From Thelephora terrestris (Eukaryota; Basidiomycota; Agaricomycetes; Thelephorales; Thelephoraceae), in contig WIUZ02000010.1 in assembly GCA_015956445.1 (NCBI GenBank), positions 806,001-870,000 on the forward strand: a stretch of DNA of 64,000 nucleotides, given 5' to 3'. Below are positions 58,295 to 64,000 of this stretch, one piece after another (the first letter of the stretch is position 1; each line of letters starts with the position of its first letter). The notes under the pieces are model-generated. The model was not told where the DNA came from. It was given only the letters and a program-made list of their open reading frames with translations, and did not search any database. Both the position numbers and the translations under genes were made by a program.

Positions 58295-58592
58295 ACCTAG
58301 TCCTGGACCTAACCTAACCTAACCCAGCCTAACTCTAGCCCTAACCCTAACCCTAACCCTAACCTAGACCTAAACCTACACCTAACCTAACACTAAACCC
58401 AACCTAACCTAACCCAACCTAACCTAAACCTAACCTAAACCTAACCTAAACCTAACCTAACCTAACCTAACCCCAAACCTAACCTGCCCTATATCCAGCC
58501 TGCCCTAAACCTAACCTAGCACCAAACCTAAACCTAAACCTACACCTAAACCTAACCTGCCCTAAACCTAACTCTGACCTGGCCTAGTTCAG
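58295..58592. repeat. Telomere-like CCTAA/CCCTAA repeat tract
   Basis: Long run of CCTAA, CCTAAA and CCCTAA units, including CCCTAACCCTAACCCTAACC at about 58340-58362, which is the standard fungal telomere repeat on this strand. The opposite-strand copy, with TTAGGG units, lies at 59135-59310 in the right arm. The tract is internal and degenerate. Confidence 0.75.
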
Positions 58593-58593
58593 C

Positions 58594-58645
58594 CTTGTCT
58601 TATCTTATCTTATCTTATCTTATCTTATCTTATCTTATCTTATCC
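58594..58645. repeat. CTTAT microsatellite in the palindrome spacer
   Basis: About nine consecutive CTTAT units (CTTATCTTATCTTATCTTAT) in the single-copy spacer between the two arms, with no mirrored copy. Confidence 0.85.
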
Positions 58646-60398
58646 TGTCTTACCTACCCTAGACCCAACCTAACCTGACATAGTCAACTTAGCCTAGTCC
58701 ACCACAGATCACCCAACCTAACCTAAAGTGGTTCACCTGACCTAGACTGATGCAACTTGAGTTTATCTCTTCTAATCAGCTGTAATCTTATCTGGCCTTA
58801 ATCCAAATACCGTAGCTAACCAACACCTAACCCAACTTCACCTGGCTCACCAGCAAGTAACTGGGCTACAGGAACACACTGTGAGCTGCACTATCCCATA
58901 TCCTGTATCCAACTGTCACTCAAACACAAGAACTGTGGTGGACCTACAAGTTAGTGGACCCATAAGCCCACAGACCCACAAGTATAGGCTGCTCACTCAG
59001 TGGAGACATCTGTTATCCATCCTCACCCACGTACCACCCTCACCCTGTGTTCTGTGCCAGAGTGCAACTTCACCACAGCTCAAGTTCAACCACCTGGCTG
59101 AACCTGCAAGTCAGGTTGATAGACTGTTGGTTATGTTTGGGGTTAGGTTAGGTTAGGTTAGGTTTAGGTTAGGTTTAGGTTAGGTTTAGGTTAGGTTGGG
59201 TTAGGTTAGGTTGGGTTTAGTGTTAGGTTAGGTGTAGGTTTAGGTCTAGGTTAGGGTTAGGGTTAGGGTTAGGGCTAGAGTTAGGCTGGGTTAGGTTAGG
59301 TTAGGTCCAGGACTAGGTTTAGGGCTAGTTTATGACCACAAACTGGTCTGTACTTCATGATATAATGAATATTATGGATATATTTGTATTTTCCTATTTT
59401 GATTTATTTTTTGGGATTTTTATGAATTTTTTGGGCAAAAAATAAATTAATATTACAATTATGGGCTATTCAATGGACCAAAAAAATTGAAATAATTTTT
59501 ATAAAATATTTATCTATATTCTGGAATTTTTCATGATTTTTCCAGCCAGAAAAACAATTTTCTGGATATTTCTGGGAGTAATTTACCATTTTGGGCACTT
59601 TCTAGACCTGTGGGAATTTTTTCGGTATTTTTTAAGATTTTTCTGGCATTTTTCCGATTTTTCTGGCATATAATTTCCTTTTTGGTAATTTCCTTTTTTG
59701 GTAATTTTTGTCAAAATCATTTTTGAGTTGCTCATGTAAGCCATCAAAATTTCCTTTTTTGGAAACTCTTTCCCAAAAAGGAAATTTCCTTTTTCGGTAA
59801 TTTTTGTGAAAAGCATTTTTGAGCTGCTTATGTAAGCCATCAAAATTTCCTTTTTTGGTAATCCATCAAATATTTCCTAAAAAAGAATTTCCTTTTTAGG
59901 AAAGACCCCTCCAAAAGCAATTTTGAGACGCTTATGTAAGCCATCAAAACTTTCCTTTTTTGGACGGTCACATGACCTGCTTATGTCAGCCATCAAAATT
60001 TCCTCTTTGGGAAATTCAATGCCAAAATCATTTTCAAGTCGCTTATGTAAGCCATCAAAAATTTCCTTTTTTGGTCAGTCACATGATCTGCTTACATCAG
60101 CAACTCCCACTTTTTTCAGTCACCTGACCTGCTTATATAAGCCATCAAAATTTCCTTTTTTGGAAAAATCACATGACTCACTTATATAAGCACACCCAGT
60201 CACTCGGTGCTACCACATTGTCGGCTCCTGCCTAATCAGGAGTACCGAGCAGCTGGTATTGCAACTGCCACAGGCAGCATTGCAACTGCCACAGGCAGCA
60301 TTGCAATGCCATTGAGCATTGTAATCGCTACGAGTTAAAGTATTACAATTTTACGAGATCTGGCAGTAAATTGTACACAATTATGATAAGGACTACTG

Positions 60399-61492
60399 CG
60401 GAGGCCAGGAAACAGGGGGACCAGGGAAATTCTAGGAGAAAGATGAGGAACAATCGGAACATTGATCAAAATTGTGTACCTGTGATCGATTTCATCGAGG
60501 AGCCGTGACCCCTCCGAGGAACCGTGCACAATCTTGAGATATTCCTCAACCCACGTGATGAGATGATCCTTGAATGTTCCCTTGATGACTTGATGAAGGA
60601 GGTCTGGGCTGAGAAGTTCGTAGATATCTGCGCGGGGAAAGCTGGCCGTGAATGGCTGGGATCAAAGGTCAGCACGTGTTCTGGAGAGAGTGAAGGTGGT
60701 CAATGCACCAGAAAGTCGGGTACCATTCCATGATGGAACCACAGTGTGTCATCATCCTCTGCCTCGAGAAGTGCGAACATTTTCTCCTGAGTCCGCAGTT
60801 CGGCTGTCGGATCATCAAGGTTTTGAGGGTCGGCTTCACACCTGAAGAGGAACCAGTTAGTGCGTGAGTGTTGCATGGGACATGGATTATACAGACGTGA
60901 CACACCAGCCATAAACAGTCCCCGCGGCAACCGACTGCTCGGGATAATCGGCGATTTCGGGGCCAAGGCCATAGATCACCCGGCGGAAGTGATGATCAGA
61001 GCATCGGACAAGATCCCACGTCAACATGAAAGGTTTGATGGCGGAATTGACAACTGTCAGACATCCGTGGAAAAGGCGGCGGCGGAAATCACGGAAGAGC
61101 TCGTCCTTTGCATCTTCCCGAGTACCTATGGGGCAATGCGTTAGATCACACGTGCTAACGAGAAAGAGAGAGTACCTTTGGGAATAGGAAGGAAGCCGAT
61201 TAAAACAAGTGCATCCTTATGTGCTCGTCGAAGGCGGTTGTGCACGTTGCCAACCGAAAGGTAAATGGGGTGATATGATTGCTGGCCAGTCGCAACTGAG
61301 ACGGTCGTCTTGTCAGTCCCAAGGATGATCGGAACGAACATCGCGCCGTGTGTCCTAGGGTCCGTTGCAATAGTGTCCTGTAATCCAGGGGAAGTTAATA
61401 AACGACGAGCTCGTAGTAAGCGTCTACGTACACACTGATCCCATGCCCAGTTCCCGCTCATAAAATCGCGATACTGCCGTTCCTCGTCTTTG
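60399..61492 (-). pseudogene. Plavaka transposase, central fragment
   Basis: The minus strand reads in order KDEERQYRDFMSGNWAWDQ, an intron, DTIATDPRTHGAMFVPIILG, DKTTVSVATGQQSYHPIYLSVGNVHN, RAHKDALVLIGFLPIPKG, DELFRDFRRRLFHGCL, LVRCSDHHFRRVIYGLGPEIADYPEQ, an intron, FPRADIYELLSPDLLHQVIKGTFKDHLITWVEEYL and, after another intron, ISLVPLFPGLR. These are core blocks of Plavaka transposase. The sequence is cut at 61492 by the Copia LTR and at 60399 by the palindrome, in mid exon. The N-terminal part must lie beyond the window. Confidence 0.85.
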
Positions 61493-61846
61493 TGTTGAGC
61501 AGGTAGAGTATATTCTATACTACTACATGGCGTACTCTAGTTCTTACCTGAGAGGGGAAGATATAGTAGTGCAAGTGGGAGAGAGAGAGAGAGAAGCGAT
61601 TGATTGATCTATGGACACATGAGGGGTATATATACTATCTACTCTTATTAACGTCACACCTATACAGTGTGACTGATGCATGGTCCGTGCGGCGGCTTAA
61701 GGCACACGCGCGTTATACCGATCGATCGGATCACTGATGTGACACCGTCCCTTCGGGTCACTTATTCAGCGCTCTCCGGCATCGGCTCTCGCACGAAGCG
61801 GTGGAGCCGGTTGACCCGTTGCCGGGCACAGACCTTCGGTTCAACA
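61493..61846 (-). repeat. 3' LTR of a Copia retrotransposon
   Basis: On the minus strand the LTR starts TGTTGA at 61846, directly after a polypurine tract AAGGGGGAG, and ends TCAACA at 61493, giving matching inverted ends and 354 bp. It contains a TATA-like GTATATATAC near 61627-61636. The five bases just outside (61488-61492, CTTTG) should be repeated beyond the other LTR, which is outside the window. Confidence 0.75.
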
Positions 61847-61922
61847 CTCCCCCTTACTAAGTATAGCTCCCTGTATAACTTCATTGGTGGGAGCTGGACT
61901 GTAGTAAGTTGGAGGTATGTGC

Positions 61923-64000
61923 TCAGAAGAATTCAAGGCCTAAGGCACCTCTAAATTTTCTGAGTTTGACGACTCCAAGGTTCTTCGTCAGGAGATCCGC
62001 AGGATTGTCATTTCCGGGAATGAAATACACTACCACGCGTCCATCATTGATGACCTCGCGAATATAATGACAGCGGATGTCGATGTGTTTCGACCTCTTT
62101 TCAGTGACCGGGTTTGAGGCGATAAAGATCGAGCCTTGGTTATCTCCGCAGATTGGGATGGCTTTAAGGTCATAGCCGAGCTCCCCCAGAAGGGTATGCA
62201 TCCAGACTACTTGGCGGCTACAATCGGAGAGCGCCATGTATTCAGCCTCAGTGGACGACAGCGCAATGGTTTTCTGCGCTCTTGAGGTCCATGAGATGAG
62301 CCCTTTTGCCATTCGGACAAAGTATCCACTTTGGGATCGTCTCTGAGTGGGGTCTGAAGCCCAGTCTGAGTCGGTACAGGCTGAGATACCTTCCCGTGAA
62401 TCTCCGTCGTAGGTTAATCGATATTTGGAAGTCCCGATTAAATAGCGGCAGATATACAGCGCTTTCTCGACGTGCTCTTTTGATGGGTTTGCAGCATATT
62501 GTGCAAGTTTGGTGACCGCAAAGGCGATATCTGGTCGGGTACCCAGCATGAGGTATAGTAAGGAACCAATTATGGTTTGGAATCTGCTTCGTCTTTCCGG
62601 GCATGCTACCTCTGTCGACGGAGTCGGCACATACCCGGCCGGGAGAGGGGTTGCTGCGACTTTAGCATTTTGCATTCCACATCGCTCAAGGACCGTTTGA
62701 AGGTAGGCGCATTGATCTATGGAGATCTTGCTGCCATGTCGGGTGATCCTCATGCGGAGGAAATCGGTTAGGTCCCCTAAATCCCTGGTTTCCCATATCT
62801 TCATAAACTCCCCCTTGAGCTGCTCCGTAAGCGCTGTGTGGGGTCCGGTAAAGATGGCATCGTCTACGTATATTAACGCAATTACGAATCTTCCATCTTT
62901 ATCCTGGTAGATGAAGATCCCAGCATCTGAGCTCAAGGATTTGAATCCGAGCTTTTCCATGGACCGTTTCAGGGCTCGCCACCATGCGAGCCCGGCTTGT
63001 TTCAGTCCGTAGAGGGCACGCTTTAAGCAGAGAACATGAGTCTCTTTTCCTGGAGCTACGAATCCCTCTGGTTGTTCCATGTATATTTCCTCGTCGAGTT
63101 CGCCGTATAGGTACGCATTTCGAACATCAAGTCCTTTGAGGACCCATCCTCCGAGGGCGGCCATTGCAAATATTAGGCACACTGTCTCGAATCGGACAAC
63201 GGGGGAGAATACGGCATCGTAGTCCATTCCCTCAACCTGTGAGAAGCCTTTCGCTACTAAGCGGGCTTTCTTGCGACCATCTGGTTTCTGGTCGAATACC
63301 CAGCAGTTTTTGATAACCTTGCGGCCTCGAGGGCGCTCTACCAGGTCGTATACTTTGCGCCTGCGAAGAGCTTCCAACTCTTCGTTGCAGGCCGTCCTCC
63401 ATTCCTCGAGCTCTGCCTGTGGTAGTGTGGCGATGTCTCGGTATTTCCATTCTTTTGGAGTTTTCACGTTGGCGGTTGGTGAGACGGCTTTCGAAATTAA
63501 GAGGTTTTGGAGTTCTACTCCCCCTTCCCGACATAGCCTAGCTAGAAGGGCGTCAGTGTCTTCCTCAGGGGTGGTGAATCCAGATGGTTCAACGGATTTT
63601 TCAACCTCATCCTCGGACTCTGACGCCGCTTCAGTCTCTTCCTCAGCGGAGGATTCTCTCTCAGGAAGTGGCTTCGTGCTAGGTCCGGGAATTGCTCCTG
63701 AACTTCGCCTGCGCCTAGGTGCTGCGGAAAAATCTCCGACAACTTTCTTCCAATCCTTCATACGCCGGGTAGACTTAATTATCTCTACCGGATGTTTACT
63801 ACCGTAAACATTGCCGGGCTTGGCCGGTACTTTCCGCTCGCGCTGAGGCCTCCGAGTTTTGACAGGTGACGGAGGCATAATTGTTGGCGGAGCGGGTGGT
63901 GCATCCTCAGGGCCGGAATCAGAGCTAGAGCTGGGTGTAGGCGATCTTGGCGGCTCCGAACTGGGCGCTCTAGATTGCATCGGCGTTTGTGGCCGTGGTG
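61923..64000 (-). CDS. Ty1/Copia polyprotein, C-terminal part (reverse transcriptase-RNase H), continues past window end
   Basis: Open frame of at least 685 codons. After a Ser/Pro-rich linker that would follow the integrase, the reverse transcriptase shows KVIKNCWVFDQKPDG, KARLVAKGFSQVEGMDY, FSPVVRFETV, LDVRNAYLYGELDEEIYM and the catalytic box ALIYVDDAIF. RNase H shows TDSDWASD, SQSGYFVRMAKGLISWTS and IALSSTEAEYMALSD, ending NPADLLTKNLG. The order reverse transcriptase then RNase H at the end of the frame is the Copia type. It is uninterrupted here, and the stop at 61923 lies 76 bp before the LTR. The gag, protease and integrase parts are outside the window. Confidence 0.92.
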   Translation of the reverse strand, partial: PRPQTPMQSRAPSSEPPRSPTPSSSSDSGPEDAPPAPPTIMPPSPVKTRRPQRERKVPAKPGNVYGSKHPVEIIKSTRRMKDWKKVVGDFSAAPRRRRSSGAIPGPSTKPLPERESSAEEETEAASESEDEVEKSVEPSGFTTPEEDTDALLARLCREGGVELQNLLISKAVSPTANVKTPKEWKYRDIATLPQAELEEWRTACNEELEALRRRKVYDLVERPRGRKVIKNCWVFDQKPDGRKKARLVAKGFSQVEGMDYDAVFSPVVRFETVCLIFAMAALGGWVLKGLDVRNAYLYGELDEEIYMEQPEGFVAPGKETHVLCLKRALYGLKQAGLAWWRALKRSMEKLGFKSLSSDAGIFIYQDKDGRFVIALIYVDDAIFTGPHTALTEQLKGEFMKIWETRDLGDLTDFLRMRITRHGSKISIDQCAYLQTVLERCGMQNAKVAATPLPAGYVPTPSTEVACPERRSRFQTIIGSLLYLMLGTRPDIAFAVTKLAQYAANPSKEHVEKALYICRYLIGTSKYRLTYDGDSREGISACTDSDWASDPTQRRSQSGYFVRMAKGLISWTSRAQKTIALSSTEAEYMALSDCSRQVVWMHTLLGELGYDLKAIPICGDNQGSIFIASNPVTEKRSKHIDIRCHYIREVINDGRVVVYFIPGNDNPADLLTKNLGVVKLRKFRGALGLEFF

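Larger units (their letters stand above)
57192..60398. repeat. 3.2-kb palindrome with near-identical arms
   Basis: Inverted repeat beginning CAGTAGTCCTTATCATAATTG at 57192 and ending with its complement at 60398. Left arm 57192-58478, right arm 59135-60398, spacer 656 bp. The arms look almost identical; the main difference is three versus two copies of a 21-bp unit (GCAATGCTGCCTGTGGCAGTT) near the outer ends. Each arm contains, from outside in, that 21-bp array, six diverged units with GGAAATTTTGATGGCTTACATAAGC, an AT-rich part and telomere-like CCTAA/CCCTAA repeats. It interrupts a Plavaka transposase exon on both sides. Confidence 0.9.

Noticed and set aside
58295-59320. True chromosome end, given the TTAGGG-type repeats
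   Set aside because: The repeats are degenerate, occur in both orientations and are flanked by continuous Plavaka sequence on both sides, so they are internal.
57422-60189. Open frames of 60-88 codons in both palindrome arms (57422-57688 and 59923-60189, 57768-57980 and 59583-59843)
   Set aside because: They are mirror images produced by the repeated unit, with low-complexity Phe/Ser/Lys composition and no domain.
1-64000. CRISPR arrays, rRNA genes or bacterial operons
   Set aside because: No regularly spaced short repeats with unique spacers, no conserved rRNA blocks, and the genes are intron-rich and eukaryotic.

Overview
The window reads as nuclear DNA of a filamentous basidiomycete, most likely a mushroom-forming Agaricomycete. 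Genes are split by many short GT-AG introns (about 35 to 120 nt). Gene content is typically fungal: a Dicer-like protein, a non-reducing polyketide synthase, a Pex23/30-type peroxin, an Urc1-like enzyme, F-box and BTB families. The mobile elements (Tnp2-like and Plavaka DNA transposons, a Copia element) are those common in basidiomycetes. Coordinates of spliced genes below were worked out by reading splice sites by eye and keeping frame.

Layout. 1-807: no convincing gene. 808-7601: an apparently complete DNA transposon with terminal inverted repeats and a 7-bp target duplication, carrying a Tnp2-like transposase and a nine-exon companion gene. 7872-9560 (-): dysferlin-domain peroxin, head to head with 9704-16557 (+), a 2,158-residue SAT-KS-AT-PT-ACP-ACP-TE polyketide synthase. 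16988-27150: a decaying family of F-box genes (one full length, one truncated, three relics) interleaved with small secreted-protein genes (ML-like, Kre9/KNH1-like). 28484-29166 (-): a second ML-like gene. 32236-34247 (-): Urc1/GTP cyclohydrolase II-like. 34630-39365 (-): Dicer-like, 1,522 residues. 40908-50275: PLAC8, F-box/LRR-like, a GNAT fused to an Mss4-like zinc domain, BTB/POZ, PNPOx-fold protein with a C-terminal membrane segment, cytochrome b5-like protein.

52430-64000 is a nest of mobile DNA. A Plavaka transposase gene on the minus strand has been cut by (1) a Copia retrotransposon whose 354-bp LTR ends at 61493, (2) a 3.2-kb near-perfect palindrome with telomere-like and CTTAT repeats (57192-60398), and (3) a roughly 3.2-kb segment carrying a spliced coiled-coil gene (55121-56723, +).

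The housekeeping-type genes are independent of one another; I see no biosynthetic cluster around the polyketide synthase. The most unusual items are the palindrome inside the Plavaka gene, the GNAT-Mss4 fusion, the intact two-gene transposon, and the repeated duplication and decay of the F-box and ML-like genes. A catalytically complete Dicer lies about 18 kb from the palindrome, whose transcript would be a natural Dicer substrate; a functional link is only inference.
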